From Rhodospirillales bacterium (GTDB taxonomy: Bacteria; Pseudomonadota; Alphaproteobacteria; Rhodospirillales; Defluviicoccaceae), in contig JALOTH010000010.1 in the NCBI GenBank assembly GCA_025458035.1, positions 1 to 35,568 on the forward strand: 35,568 nucleotides of DNA, read 5' to 3'. How positions within the stretch are numbered: the first letter of the stretch is position 1; each line of letters begins with the position of its first letter. The notes under the pieces were generated by a model. It worked only from the letters and a program-made list of their open reading frames with translations, did not search any database and was not told the origin of the DNA. Below are positions 14,137 through 22,673 of the stretch, piece by piece. Position numbers and translations under genes: made by a program.

Positions 14137-15116
14137 GCCCCCTGCGCCTGCTGCTGGCCGCCATCGGCGTGTTGATGATCGCGTCATCCGCCGCCCGTGC
14201 CCACAGCGTGCCGATGGCGGTGCTGTTGGTCCAGCAGACGGACCTCGGCCGCTTCACCGTGCGCTGGCTGAACGCGCCGACCCTCGCCGACGATGCGGAA
14301 GCCTATGAGCGATTGCGCCCCCGGTTTCCGCCCCATTGCACCTTCCAAGCGCCCCAGCTCGATTGCGGCACGGCAGGACTGGTCGGCCCCTTCATCGCCG
14401 CCGGTCTTGACTACCGCTATCCCGCCATGGTGCTGCGGCTGAACTGGCGTTCCGGCGCCGCCACCATCCACACCCTCACCACCGCCAGCCCGCGCGTCGT
14501 CCTCACCGGTTCCGGCAGCGAAGCGGTCGAGTGGCGCCGTCTCGCCGTCACCTACATTCCGATAGGCGTCGAGCATATTCTGCTCGGTGTCGACCACCTG
14601 CTGTTCGTTCTCGGCCTGATCTGGATCGTCAGCACGCCGATGATGCTGGTCAAAACCATCTCCGCCTTCACCATCGCCCACAGCCTCACTCTCGCCGCGG
14701 CGACTCTCGGCTGGGTCGGCGTGCCGGAAGCGCCCGTCAATGCGGCGATCGCCCTCAGCATCGCCTTCGTTGGCGTCGAGGTGGTGAAGGTCAGCCGTGG
14801 CGAGGGCGGCCTGACGGCGCGCTATCCGTGGGCGGTGGCGTTCGCCTTCGGTCTCCTGCACGGGTTCGGCTTCGCCCGCGCCTTAACCGATCTCGGGCTT
14901 TCGGCGGCGAGCGTGCCGGTGGCGCTGCTGTTCTTCAACATCGGCGTCGAGATCGGCCAACTGGCCTTCGTGCTCCTTGTGCTGGCCCTCATCTGGGCGC
15001 ACCGGCGCCTGGATCTCTGCCCGCCCCGCGGCAGCGAGTTGATCCCCGCCTACGGCATCGGCGTATTGGCGATGTTCTGGTGCATCGACCGCGTCGTCGG
15101 CTTCTGGCCGGCGTAA
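14133..15116 (+). CDS. HupE/UreJ_2 family membrane protein
   Basis: A 327-residue protein starting at GTG 14133, coupled to the isomerase by a 4-base overlap. It has a signal peptide (about 1-23, ending ARA-HS), a periplasmic domain of about 120 residues with a Cys pair (C69, C78), then about six helices forming a HupE/UreJ_2 domain. The metal motif H148-x5-D154-H155 (HILLGVDH) is intact and is followed by the LLHGFGFA and NIGVEIGQ blocks seen in this family. The function of the long form is not established; metal uptake is inferred from HupE. It is the third HupE-type gene within 5 kb and the only one with a periplasmic domain. Confidence 0.85.
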   Translation: MSPLRLLLAAIGVLMIASSAARAHSVPMAVLLVQQTDLGRFTVRWLNAPTLADDAEAYERLRPRFPPHCTFQAPQLDCGTAGLVGPFIAAGLDYRYPAMVLRLNWRSGAATIHTLTTASPRVVLTGSGSEAVEWRRLAVTYIPIGVEHILLGVDHLLFVLGLIWIVSTPMMLVKTISAFTIAHSLTLAAATLGWVGVPEAPVNAAIALSIAFVGVEVVKVSRGEGGLTARYPWAVAFAFGLLHGFGFARALTDLGLSAASVPVALLFFNIGVEIGQLAFVLLVLALIWAHRRLDLCPPRGSELIPAYGIGVLAMFWCIDRVVGFWPA

Positions 15117-15206
15117 ACGCAGGCGAACTCACCGCCGGCCTCGTCGTTGCTGCCACCGCGGCAGCCGTCACGAGGTTCGGCGGCGGCCGGATGCCGCGGA
15201 GGGATC

Positions 15207-16805
15207 GTGAACGCGTTTTCCCGCCTGCTCGACAGCCTCGTCTTCGCCCCGCAGCGTACGGCGAAACTGCGGCTGATTAAGCGCTATTTCTCGACGGTCG
15301 GGGACCCCGACCGCGGCTGGGGGCTCGCGGCGCTGACCGGAACCCTGGTGTTTCCCCATGCCAAGCCGGCGGTGATCCGGGGGCTGATGGCCGAGCGCGT
15401 CGATCCGCTGCTGTTCCAGCTGTCCTACGATTACGTCGGCGATCTTGCCGAAACCGCCTCGCTGCTGTGGCCGGCCGCCGACGGCGGCGAGGAACGTCCG
15501 CCGCCGCCGCTGCGCGAGGTGGTGGCAACGCTGCGCGAGGCGCCGAAGGCGGCGGTCGCGGCGCATCTCGTCCGCTGGCTCGACGCCCTCGATGCTTCCG
15601 GACGCTTCGCCCTGCTCAAGCTGATGACCGGCGGCCTGCGCGTCGGGGTATCGGCGCGGCTGGCGAAGACCGCCCTCGCCGAGTTCGGTGGCCGCGATGT
15701 CGCGGACATCGAGGAGCTGTGGCATGGCCTCGATCCACCGTACGCCGAACTGTTCGCCTGGCTCGAAGGCCGCGGGCCGCAGCCGCGGGCGGCGATGGCG
15801 CTGACCTTCCGGCCGATGATGCTGGCGACAACCCTGGCCGAGGCGGACCTGGCGGACCTCGACCCGTGCGCTTATGCCGCGGAATGGAAGTGGGACGGCA
15901 TCCGCGTGCAGCTCGCCGTCAGTGCGGACGGTGGTGTGCGCATCTTCTCGCGGACGGGCGACGATATCACCGCCGCGTTCCCGGACGTCGCCGCCACGCT
16001 TTGCGCGCCGGCGGTGCTCGACGGTGAACTGCTGGTTGTTCGCGATGGCGCGGTGGCACCGTTCAACGACCTGCAGCAGCGCCTCGGCCGCAAGGCGCCG
16101 CCCAAATCGCTGCTGGCCCGCCATCCCGCGCATGTCCGCCTCTATGACATGCTGTTCGATGGCGGCGAGGACCTGCGTCCGCTGCCGTTTGCGGCGCGGC
16201 GGGCGCGTCTGGAAGCCTGGCTGGCCCGCACACGGCCGCCGGCCATGGATCTGTCGCCGCTTCTCGAATTTGCAGGCTGGACGGACCTCGCGGCCCACCG
16301 CGCCCGCGACCACGGCGACAGCATCGAGGGGGTGATGCTGAAGCGGCGCGACAGCCCCTACCTCGCCGGCCGGCCGAAAGGCCCATGGCTGAAATGGAAG
16401 CGCGATCCGCTGACCATCGACTGCGTGCTGATGTATGCCCAGCGCGGCCATGGCAAGCGGTCGTCCTATTATTCCGATTACACCTTCGGCTGCTGGCGGA
16501 CCGACGGTGACGGCCGCCGGGAACTGGTTCCCGTCGGCAAGGCCTACTTTGGCTTCACCGACGCCGAACTGCGTCAGCTGGATCGCTGGGTGCGCAGCCA
16601 CACGGTCGAGCGGTTCGGACCGGTGCGGGCGGTCGATCCGGCGCTGGTGCTGGAAATCGCGTTCGACGGCGCGCAGCGCTCCAGCCGTCACAAATCGGGC
16701 TTGGCGCTGCGCTTTCCCCGCGTCCACCGCATTCGCTGGGACAAGCCGGCGGCGGAAGCCGATACCGTCGCGGCCCTGACCCGCCTGCTGCCCGCCACGC
16801 CGTGA
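15207..16805 (+). CDS. ATP-dependent DNA ligase of the ligase-associated repair module (PP_1105 type)
   Basis: A 532-residue ligase (cisplatin damage response ATP-dependent DNA ligase of alphaproteobacteria). GTG 15207 is supported by GGAGGG 3 bases upstream and by the family-like start NAFSRLLDSLVF. The N-terminal DNA-binding domain covers about 1-195. The adenylation domain has nucleophile Lys228 in EWKWDGIR, FSRTGDDIT (247-255), LDGELLV (271-277), EGVMLKRRDSPY (374-385) and WLKWKRD (394-400). The oligonucleotide-binding domain follows and ends with RHKSGLALRFPRVHRIRWDK. It seals nicks and is normally encoded next to LA-Lhr, PdeM and the exonuclease; here those lie about 5 kb upstream with unrelated genes between. 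Confidence 0.95.
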   Translation: MNAFSRLLDSLVFAPQRTAKLRLIKRYFSTVGDPDRGWGLAALTGTLVFPHAKPAVIRGLMAERVDPLLFQLSYDYVGDLAETASLLWPAADGGEERPPPPLREVVATLREAPKAAVAAHLVRWLDALDASGRFALLKLMTGGLRVGVSARLAKTALAEFGGRDVADIEELWHGLDPPYAELFAWLEGRGPQPRAAMALTFRPMMLATTLAEADLADLDPCAYAAEWKWDGIRVQLAVSADGGVRIFSRTGDDITAAFPDVAATLCAPAVLDGELLVVRDGAVAPFNDLQQRLGRKAPPKSLLARHPAHVRLYDMLFDGGEDLRPLPFAARRARLEAWLARTRPPAMDLSPLLEFAGWTDLAAHRARDHGDSIEGVMLKRRDSPYLAGRPKGPWLKWKRDPLTIDCVLMYAQRGHGKRSSYYSDYTFGCWRTDGDGRRELVPVGKAYFGFTDAELRQLDRWVRSHTVERFGPVRAVDPALVLEIAFDGAQRSSRHKSGLALRFPRVHRIRWDKPAAEADTVAALTRLLPATP

Positions 16806-16817
16806 TCGCGGCCGGCC

Positions 16818-17795
16818 TCACAGCCACTTGCGATGGCGGAAATAGAGGTAGGGAAGCACCGCCGACAAGATCATCAGGCCAACGGCGAAAGGATAGCCGA
16901 ACTCCCAGTGCAACTCGGGCATGAAATCGAAGTTCATGCCATACATGCTGGCCACCACCGTCGGCGGCAGGAAGACGACGGCGATGACCGAGAAGATCTT
17001 GATGATGGCGTTCTGCTGGATATTCACCAGGCCAAGGGTCGCATCCAGCATCAAGGTCAGGCGGTCGGACAGCCGCTCGACGTACCCCATCAGCGAGAGG
17101 ATATCCCGCTGGACGTCCTTGATCCGCGCCCTGACGTGCTTTTGCCCGGCTTGCCGCACGTCGGAGTCGAAGAAGCTCAGCAGTCGGGACAAGCTGACGA
17201 GGCTTTCATCAACCTTCGTGCAGCGGATGGCGTTCAGGCCGATCGTCTGCAGCGCGCTGGTATAGTCGATGCGCGCCGCGTCGGTACCCTTCTGCGGAGC
17301 GAAAATGCTCTGGGATAGGGCATTGACGTTGGCGTCGACGGTTTCCAGGGTGTCGGCCAGCCGATCGACGATGGCATCCATCAGCTCGACGAGGGCGACC
17401 TCGGCGGATTCGAGCAGCGCGGGATTGGCGCGGATCCGCGTGGCGAAGGTGTTGAAGGGCATCGGCGAGGCGTAGCGAATGGTCAGCAGCAGGTTGTCGA
17501 CAACGACAAACGTCGTCGCCCGCGTCTCCGGCTCATGCGTTTCCGTGCGGTTGATCAGACTGGCCGTCATGAACAGGGCAAGGCCCTCGCGATACAGTCG
17601 GCTGGACGGCTCGATCTCGCGCATTTCCTCGGGCGTCGGAACCTCAACGCCCACCACCGCCTTCAGCCAGGCGGTGTCCTCCGCCGACGGATCGAGCGCG
17701 TCGATCCATATCAGGCCAGAGGGCAGGCCGACGCTGCCGCTGGGTGGCTCGCTGGTCACGACCTTGCCTTGCTGGCGGCAATACAGGGTGATCAT
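16818..17795 (-). CDS. corA: CorA family magnesium/cobalt (or zinc) transporter
   Basis: A 325-residue protein. A long cytoplasmic N-terminal part rich in helices (to about 262) is followed by two transmembrane helices with the signature YGMNF between them (GMN at 286-288) and the basic C-terminus RHRKWL. This is the standard CorA length and topology; the protein works as a pentameric channel in the inner membrane for Mg2+ and sometimes Co2+, Ni2+ or Zn2+. ATG 17795 is chosen; the frame is open to 18110, but that overlaps the oxygenase gene and is not CorA-like. It converges with the ligase gene, with 12 bases between stops, and follows the oxygenase gene by 53 bases. Confidence 0.93.
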   Translation of the reverse strand: MITLYCRQQGKVVTSEPPSGSVGLPSGLIWIDALDPSAEDTAWLKAVVGVEVPTPEEMREIEPSSRLYREGLALFMTASLINRTETHEPETRATTFVVVDNLLLTIRYASPMPFNTFATRIRANPALLESAEVALVELMDAIVDRLADTLETVDANVNALSQSIFAPQKGTDAARIDYTSALQTIGLNAIRCTKVDESLVSLSRLLSFFDSDVRQAGQKHVRARIKDVQRDILSLMGYVERLSDRLTLMLDATLGLVNIQQNAIIKIFSVIAVVFLPPTVVASMYGMNFDFMPELHWEFGYPFAVGLMILSAVLPYLYFRHRKWL

Positions 17796-17848
17796 CGCCG
17801 TGCCTTTCCCGTGCTGGCCAGTCCGCGGTCTGCCGCCGACAAAGGAAC

Positions 17849-18475
17849 CTATCGGGCGCGCTCCTTGCGCCACCGTTTGAACAGCGTCTTGAAGCCCGGC
17901 ACCTTCAGGTGCCTCTGCTCCCGTTTTGGCTTCACCCAGTACATTTGCAGAGAGCGGCGCTCCGCCTCCACCGGATAAAATCCATGGAAGGATGTCTCGG
18001 AACGGCGAAAAGCCAGCATGGTGCCGCCGGACGGCTCGACCTCCGCCTGATAATCGTCGAGCGATTTCGGCGAGCGCATCAGCCGCAGCCGGCCGCCGGC
18101 GTGCGGCCATGTCTCGTTGAAATAGATGAGCACCGTGATGATTTTCGTCTTCGAATCGTTGTGGACGTTGCCGTCGGTCGCTTCCGAATATTTCCGGACC
18201 GTCAGCTGCAAGGGCAACTCACTGATATCGAGACCGAACTTGCCGGCGAAGCGCTGTCTCGTTTCCTGACTGCGCAGTTCGCTGAGCAGCTGCTTGAACG
18301 CCGGGCCGTGCGGGAAAACCTCCGGCTCGAAATTCCCCGGCTCCGTGATCTCGGGGTAGTCGCGATTGATCGCGGCCAGCGCATCTGACTTGATGAAATG
18401 CGGGACGACCAGAAAGTCGCACGGGTCGCGCGCCAGCGGCGTCCGTTCGAACGCCTCGAAGTCGATCATCTGCAT
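17849..18475 (-). CDS. 2OG-Fe(II) oxygenase (prolyl-hydroxylase-like)
   Basis: A 208-residue double-stranded beta-helix dioxygenase. The iron ligands H105-x-D107 (VHNDS) and distal H164 (SFHGF) and the 2-oxoglutarate-binding arginine R174 (ERRSLQMYW) are in the expected order and spacing. GGRLRLM and GGTMLAFRRSETSFHGF match small 2OG-Fe(II) oxygenases related to prolyl 4-hydroxylases. No signal peptide is seen, so it is probably cytoplasmic. Substrate is unknown. ATG 18475 or 18469 could be the start. It lies 98 bases downstream of scpB, where tatABC is often found in related genomes. Confidence 0.82.
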   Translation of the reverse strand: MQMIDFEAFERTPLARDPCDFLVVPHFIKSDALAAINRDYPEITEPGNFEPEVFPHGPAFKQLLSELRSQETRQRFAGKFGLDISELPLQLTVRKYSEATDGNVHNDSKTKIITVLIYFNETWPHAGGRLRLMRSPKSLDDYQAEVEPSGGTMLAFRRSETSFHGFYPVEAERRSLQMYWVKPKREQRHLKVPGFKTLFKRWRKERAR

Positions 18476-18573
18476 GCCGTGCGGTCCTTGGAACGACAGT
18501 TCGGGATCAGCCGATCGCTAGCACATCACCGAAATGGAGGCAAACCGTACCGCCCGACTCGCGCCGGCACGGC

Positions 18574-19152
18574 TCACTGAGCGGCCGAGCCCTCGCACTC
18601 CGCAGCGGGCAGCCCGAGGATGGCGGCGGGGGCGGCATCGAGCAGACCGGCGGCGCGCAGTTCGGCGGCGTCCGGCAGCTCCTTCAGGCTGGTCAACCCA
18701 AAATGGCGCAGAAACAGATCGGTGGTGCCCCAGGTGACCGGCCGCCCGGGGGTATCGCGGCGGCCCTGCGGCGCGATCCAGCCTTGTTCAAACAGCACAT
18801 CGAGGGTGCCCTTGGACACGTGCACGGCGCGGATCTGTTCGATGTCCGCCCGCGTGACCGGCTGGTGATAGGCGATGATGGCGAGCGTTTCGATCGCGGC
18901 CCTCGACAGTTTCAGCTCGTGCGAGCGGTCCGCGGCCAGCTGTGCGCCGAGATCCGGCGCCGTCATGAACGCCCAGGTCTCGCCCGCACGCACCAGCTGG
19001 ACGCCGCGTCCCGCATAGTCGGCGGCCAGGCGCGCCAGCAGCCGCTTCACATCGCTGCCAGCCGGCAGCCGCCGCGCCAGCCAGCGTTCGTTCAGCGGTT
19101 CGCCCGCGGTGAACAGCATCGCCTCCAAAAGCCGCAACGCGTCATCCGCCAC
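18574..19152 (-). CDS. scpB: Segregation and condensation protein B (ScpB)
   Basis: A 192-residue protein starting at GTG 19152, overlapping the end of scpA by 11 bases, with GAGGGAGGG upstream. It carries two winged-helix domains. Family landmarks are LRLLEAMLFTAGEPL at the N-terminus, LSRAAIETLAIIAYHQPVTRADIEQIRAV, the G-W-I loop, GRPVTWGTTDLFLRHFGL and SLKELP. ScpB dimers bind ScpA and regulate the SMC ATPase in chromosome condensation and segregation. The frame is open to 19251, but that extension lacks family similarity. It is the last gene of the seven-gene minus-strand operon. Confidence 0.93.
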   Translation of the reverse strand: MADDALRLLEAMLFTAGEPLNERWLARRLPAGSDVKRLLARLAADYAGRGVQLVRAGETWAFMTAPDLGAQLAADRSHELKLSRAAIETLAIIAYHQPVTRADIEQIRAVHVSKGTLDVLFEQGWIAPQGRRDTPGRPVTWGTTDLFLRHFGLTSLKELPDAAELRAAGLLDAAPAAILGLPAAECEGSAAQ

Positions 19153-19969
19153 CCGTCGACCCTCCCTCAGCGGCAATGATGAAAATCGGCCCGAACGGGC
19201 GCGCTTGACGCATGCGCACGGCGCCCTCCCGTGCCAGTTCGAGGCAGGCAACGAACGTTGCCGCCACTGCGGCGCGCGTCGTCAGCGGATCGGCCTCGTC
19301 GTTCAGGCATTCCTCGGGCAGGTAGCGCAGGAAGCTCTCCCAGCCCGGAACGGCGCCAAGGCCGGCGCGAAGACGGGCAAGGGCGGCATCCACCGACATC
19401 AACGACGACGGCGTGACCACAAGCCGCGGTGTCTGCTGCCGTTTCAGGTGTCCGGCGTAGGCGGCAAGCAATTGCGTCAGCGTGCACGCACCGGCGGGCA
19501 CGGCCGGCACCGAGGGAGCGGCGGGCACCTTCGCCGCTGGCCGCAGGAAGGTATCGCGGCCGAGCTGCGGGCGGGCGAACAGCCGGTGGCCCATCCGCCG
19601 CATCGCATCCAGCCGTTGCAGTTGCCAGGCGAGGGCGGCGGCAAGAGCTTCCGGCTCCGGCTCGTCATCCTCCAGCACCGGCCGCGGCAGCAGCAGGCGC
19701 GACTTCAAGTACGCCAGCCATGCCGCCGTCACCAGGTATTCGGCGGCGACCTGGAGGCTCCGGCGGCGCGCCGCGGCGACGAAATCGAGATACTGGTCGG
19801 CCAGCCGGACGATGGAGATCCGGCTCAAGTCCACCTTCTGCGAGCGCGCCAGCGACAGCAGCACGTCGATCGGCCCGGCGAAGCCATCGAGGTCGACGAC
19901 GAAGGCCTCGTTGCCGTCGCTGCGCACCTCCGCATCGAAGGGGCTCTCGCGTTCCGCCCACGCCGTCAT
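19142..19969 (-). CDS. scpA: Segregation and condensation protein A (ScpA, kleisin)
   Basis: A 275-residue kleisin that bridges the SMC heads and ScpB. The N-terminal domain shows FVVDLDGFAGPIDVLLSLAR and QKVDLSRISIVRLADQYLDF, then AAEYLVTAAWLAYLKSRLLLP with a following acidic linker. The C-terminal winged helix includes TFVACLELAREGAVRMRQARPFGPI. Length is typical for alphaproteobacteria (250-290). ATG 19969 overlaps the site-2 protease stop in ATGA (19966-19969), and its own end overlaps scpB by 11 bases, so the three are co-translated. Confidence 0.94.
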   Translation of the reverse strand: MTAWAERESPFDAEVRSDGNEAFVVDLDGFAGPIDVLLSLARSQKVDLSRISIVRLADQYLDFVAAARRRSLQVAAEYLVTAAWLAYLKSRLLLPRPVLEDDEPEPEALAAALAWQLQRLDAMRRMGHRLFARPQLGRDTFLRPAAKVPAAPSVPAVPAGACTLTQLLAAYAGHLKRQQTPRLVVTPSSLMSVDAALARLRAGLGAVPGWESFLRYLPEECLNDEADPLTTRAAVAATFVACLELAREGAVRMRQARPFGPIFIIAAEGGSTGGG

Positions 19970-20649
19970 CGCGCCCCCGTCAGCTTGAGGATGAACCGCA
20001 TGATCGACTCAGCCGGCTCGATCACCAGCCAGCCGAACACATCCAGCTTGAAGCCCAGCTCCGCACCGATGAACGGCAGGAGGAAAATGAGGCCGATGAC
20101 GATGAAGAACCCGAAGGGCTCCAGCCGCGCCAGTGGCCGCCCGAGGACACTCGGCAGCAGGCCGACGGCAACCCGGCCGCCGTCCAGCGGCGGGATCGGC
20201 AGCATATTGAACACCGCCAGCAACACATTGATCCAGATGGCGTTCTGCAAGTTGAGAGTGACCCAGACGCCGCTCTGTCCGGGGATCAGCAAGCCGACGG
20301 GCAGCAGCAGCGCGGCGACGACGGCAATGGCGATGTTGATGCCGGGTCCGGCCGCCGCCACCAGCACCATGTCGCGGCGTGGCCGCCGCAATCGGCGGAA
20401 GGCGACGGGAACCGGCTTGGCATAGCCGAACAGCATGCGCCCGCCCGAAAGGAACAGCAGCAGCAGCGGCAGGATGATGGTGCCGAACGGATCGATATGA
20501 CGGGTCGGATTGAAGGAAACGCGGCCGAGGCGGAGCGCCGTATCGTCGCCGAGCTTGCTCGCGACCCAGCCGTGCGCCGCTTCGTGCAGGGTGATCGCGA
20601 TCAGCGCCGGCAGCGCCCACACCGAGATGGTGTAGAGGATCTCCTGCAC
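19966..20649 (-). CDS. Site-2 protease family protein (M50, FtsH-independent membrane metalloprotease)
   Basis: A 227-residue polytopic membrane protein. The zinc site HEAAH (22-26, HExxH) is in the first helix. GPGINI and the family motif NMLPIPPLDGGR, which supplies the third ligand (Asp), follow. It belongs to the short M50 group without a PDZ domain; members cut substrates in the membrane, but targets of this subgroup are mostly unknown. GTG 20649, 4 bases after the nagZ stop, is chosen because nothing upstream is family-like; no good ribosome site is visible, consistent with coupling to nagZ. It sits between nagZ and scpA, which are adjacent in many relatives. Confidence 0.88.
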   Translation of the reverse strand: MQEILYTISVWALPALIAITLHEAAHGWVASKLGDDTALRLGRVSFNPTRHIDPFGTIILPLLLLFLSGGRMLFGYAKPVPVAFRRLRRPRRDMVLVAAAGPGINIAIAVVAALLLPVGLLIPGQSGVWVTLNLQNAIWINVLLAVFNMLPIPPLDGGRVAVGLLPSVLGRPLARLEPFGFFIVIGLIFLLPFIGAELGFKLDVFGWLVIEPAESIMRFILKLTGAR

Positions 20650-20653
20650 GGCG

Positions 20654-21688
20654 CTAAGCCATGACGTCCGCGAGCAGCGCCCGCAACCGAGCGGTCGCGG
20701 CGGCGACGTCAAAGTCGCCGGGGCCGGCGGCGACGGCGGCCAGCGCCGTGTCCCAGCGCGCAAGCGCGGCGGCCGACATCGGCGGGCATGCGGCGGCCAC
20801 CTCCGCCATCTCGGCGGCATCGCCGCTGCAATGGAGGACAACATCGCAACCGGCGGCGAGGGCGCCTTGCGCCCGCTCACGAAACCCACCGGTCAGCGCC
20901 CGCATGCCGATGTCATCGGAGAGCAACAACCCCTGGAAACCGATGGCGCCGCGGACCACTTCGGCGATGACGACGGGTGACGCGGTTGCCGGTGCACCGG
21001 CGTCGATCGCCGCATAGACAACGTGTGCCGTCATCGCGATGGGCATGCCAGCCAGCGCGGCGAACGGCGCGAAATCCACCCGCTCCAGGTCGGCCAGCGT
21101 CGCATCGACCACGGGCAGCGCGTGATGACTGTCGACGGCGGCACGGCCGTGCCCGGGTATATGCTTGATGACGGGAACAACGCTGCCCGCCAGCAGGCCG
21201 GCGGCAAGGGCGGCGCCGACCAACGCCGCCTGTTCCGCCGTCCGGCCGCAGGCCCGATCGCCGATGATCGGATCGGCTGTCGGCTCGGGCACGTCGAGAA
21301 CCGGCGCGCAGTTGACGGTGATGCCGATAGCGGCGAGTTCGGCGGCAAGCAGCCGTCCGTTCAGCCAGGCCGCTTCGATGGCGGCACCTTCGTCCCGGTC
21401 GGCGAGGTCGGCGAAACGCGCCATCGGCGGCGCCGCCCGCCACTGCGGCGGAGGCAGCCGCTGCACCCGGCCGCCTTCCTGATCGATGAGAACGGGGGCA
21501 TCGTTTCGCCCCACCAACGCCCGCAGCGTCTCGCACAGCCGGCGCACCTGCTGCGGCGAGCGGCAGTTGCGGGTGAACAGGATGAAGCCAAGCGGCGGCG
21601 TTGCCGCAAACAGCGCGCGCTCCGCGGCGGTCGGCTCGTCGCCGGCAAGGCCGAAGATGACTGCGTGAGGCGGGCGCACGTCAACCAC
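20654..21688 (-). CDS. nagZ: Beta-N-acetylhexosaminidase NagZ (glycoside hydrolase 3)
   Basis: A 344-residue cytoplasmic enzyme that removes N-acetylglucosamine from anhydro-muropeptides during peptidoglycan recycling. Landmarks are LIDQEGGRVQRL (68-79), the catalytic loop KHIPGHG (175-181) with following D-S-H-H, and SDDIGM (257-262), which carries the nucleophilic aspartate. GTG 21688 overlaps the SPOR gene by 8 bases; GTG 21679 is an alternative. The frame is open to 21865, but that part shadows the SPOR gene. In Gram-negative bacteria NagZ products can induce AmpC beta-lactamase, but no ampC or ampR is here. Confidence 0.93.
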   Translation of the reverse strand: MVDVRPPHAVIFGLAGDEPTAAERALFAATPPLGFILFTRNCRSPQQVRRLCETLRALVGRNDAPVLIDQEGGRVQRLPPPQWRAAPPMARFADLADRDEGAAIEAAWLNGRLLAAELAAIGITVNCAPVLDVPEPTADPIIGDRACGRTAEQAALVGAALAAGLLAGSVVPVIKHIPGHGRAAVDSHHALPVVDATLADLERVDFAPFAALAGMPIAMTAHVVYAAIDAGAPATASPVVIAEVVRGAIGFQGLLLSDDIGMRALTGGFRERAQGALAAGCDVVLHCSGDAAEMAEVAAACPPMSAAALARWDTALAAVAAGPGDFDVAAATARLRALLADVMA

Positions 21689-22673
21689 TGGTGGAGACAA
21701 CGATGCAACTGACGCTGCGCCCGGACAGGGCCTTGCAGAGCTGCTGCGCCCGCTCCGGTCCGTCGATGGGACCGGCCCGCAGGCGATAGAATGTCCCCTT
21801 GCCGCCGAGGTCGGCGCGGGCGATCGACGGTCGCAGCCGGCCGAGGATATCCGGGTTGCCGGCAACGAGCTTGGCCCATTGCGCCTGGGCGAGTTCCGGC
21901 GAACTCATCGCTCCCAGCTGAACCTGGAAGCGTCCGCCAGCCAGCGGCGGCTTGGCCTCCGCGGGTGGCGGCAGCTTTGTATCCAGCGCGACCGTCTTCA
22001 CCGATGGTGATGGTTTGGCATCGGCGGCCGCCCGGCCTTCGCCCGGCTTTGCCGCCGGCCGCGCCACCGGGCGCAGGACACTGGCTGCGGTGGCGGCGGG
22101 CGGTTCCGCGTCCTCTACCGATGGCGGCACGGCGACGGCGGAGGGCGCAACGGGCGCACTGATCACGGACGGTTCCGCGGCGGCGGCGGCAGCAGCAGCG
22201 GCTGCGGTGTCCGTCACCGCGGGCCCGTGCGCGGCAACGACGGCAGCCACCTCGCCGCCAGCGGCCGGTGCTGGCACCGCCTTCGGCAGTTCCGGCGGCA
22301 ACTCCGGCGGCGGCAGCGGGCGTTCCGGTCCCGGCAGCAGCCTTTCCACCTCGGGAGCCTCGGCCACTCCACGCATCCGGTTATAGACGAGCTTGTCGCG
22401 ATTGGGGACTTCGAGCCCGCCCGGCTCGTCCGGCAAGACCTTGAACGGGCGCTCGTCGGCACGAACGACCGGCAGGTCCTCGTCACGCTGCGCCTTCGTC
22501 GAGTGGCTGCCCGATGACAGGGCATAGAATGTCCCCGCGCCGAGAACCGCCACCAGCAAGGCTCCGAGCGCGAGATACAGAATGCTGCGGCCTCCGTCGT
22601 CCCGGATCGCCCGCGTCGGCCGCGCGTCTTCGGAAACGTCGATGCGGGCCAGCTCCTCATCCGTCGCCGCCAT
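21681..22673 (-). CDS. SPOR domain protein
   Basis: A 330-residue protein with one transmembrane helix (about 31-53) after a short cytoplasmic tail. A long low-complexity periplasmic linker rich in Ala, Pro and Val includes a run of alanines. The C-terminal SPOR domain (about 248-330) begins GRFQVQLGAM and ends KALSGRSVSCIVV. SPOR domains bind denuded glycan strands at the septum, so a role in cell division or wall remodelling is likely. The ATG at 22673 shares its A with the argS stop (TGATG); GTG 22676 in the same frame is an alternative. It sits between argS and nagZ, the usual place in alphaproteobacteria. Confidence 0.9.
   Translation of the reverse strand: MAATDEELARIDVSEDARPTRAIRDDGGRSILYLALGALLVAVLGAGTFYALSSGSHSTKAQRDEDLPVVRADERPFKVLPDEPGGLEVPNRDKLVYNRMRGVAEAPEVERLLPGPERPLPPPELPPELPKAVPAPAAGGEVAAVVAAHGPAVTDTAAAAAAAAAAEPSVISAPVAPSAVAVPPSVEDAEPPAATAASVLRPVARPAAKPGEGRAAADAKPSPSVKTVALDTKLPPPAEAKPPLAGGRFQVQLGAMSSPELAQAQWAKLVAGNPDILGRLRPSIARADLGGKGTFYRLRAGPIDGPERAQQLCKALSGRSVSCIVVSTSG

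Noticed and set aside
22160-22220. GCG/GCC run in the SPOR gene as a possible microsatellite
   Set aside because: It encodes an alanine stretch in a normal low-complexity periplasmic linker; reading frame and downstream SPOR domain are intact.
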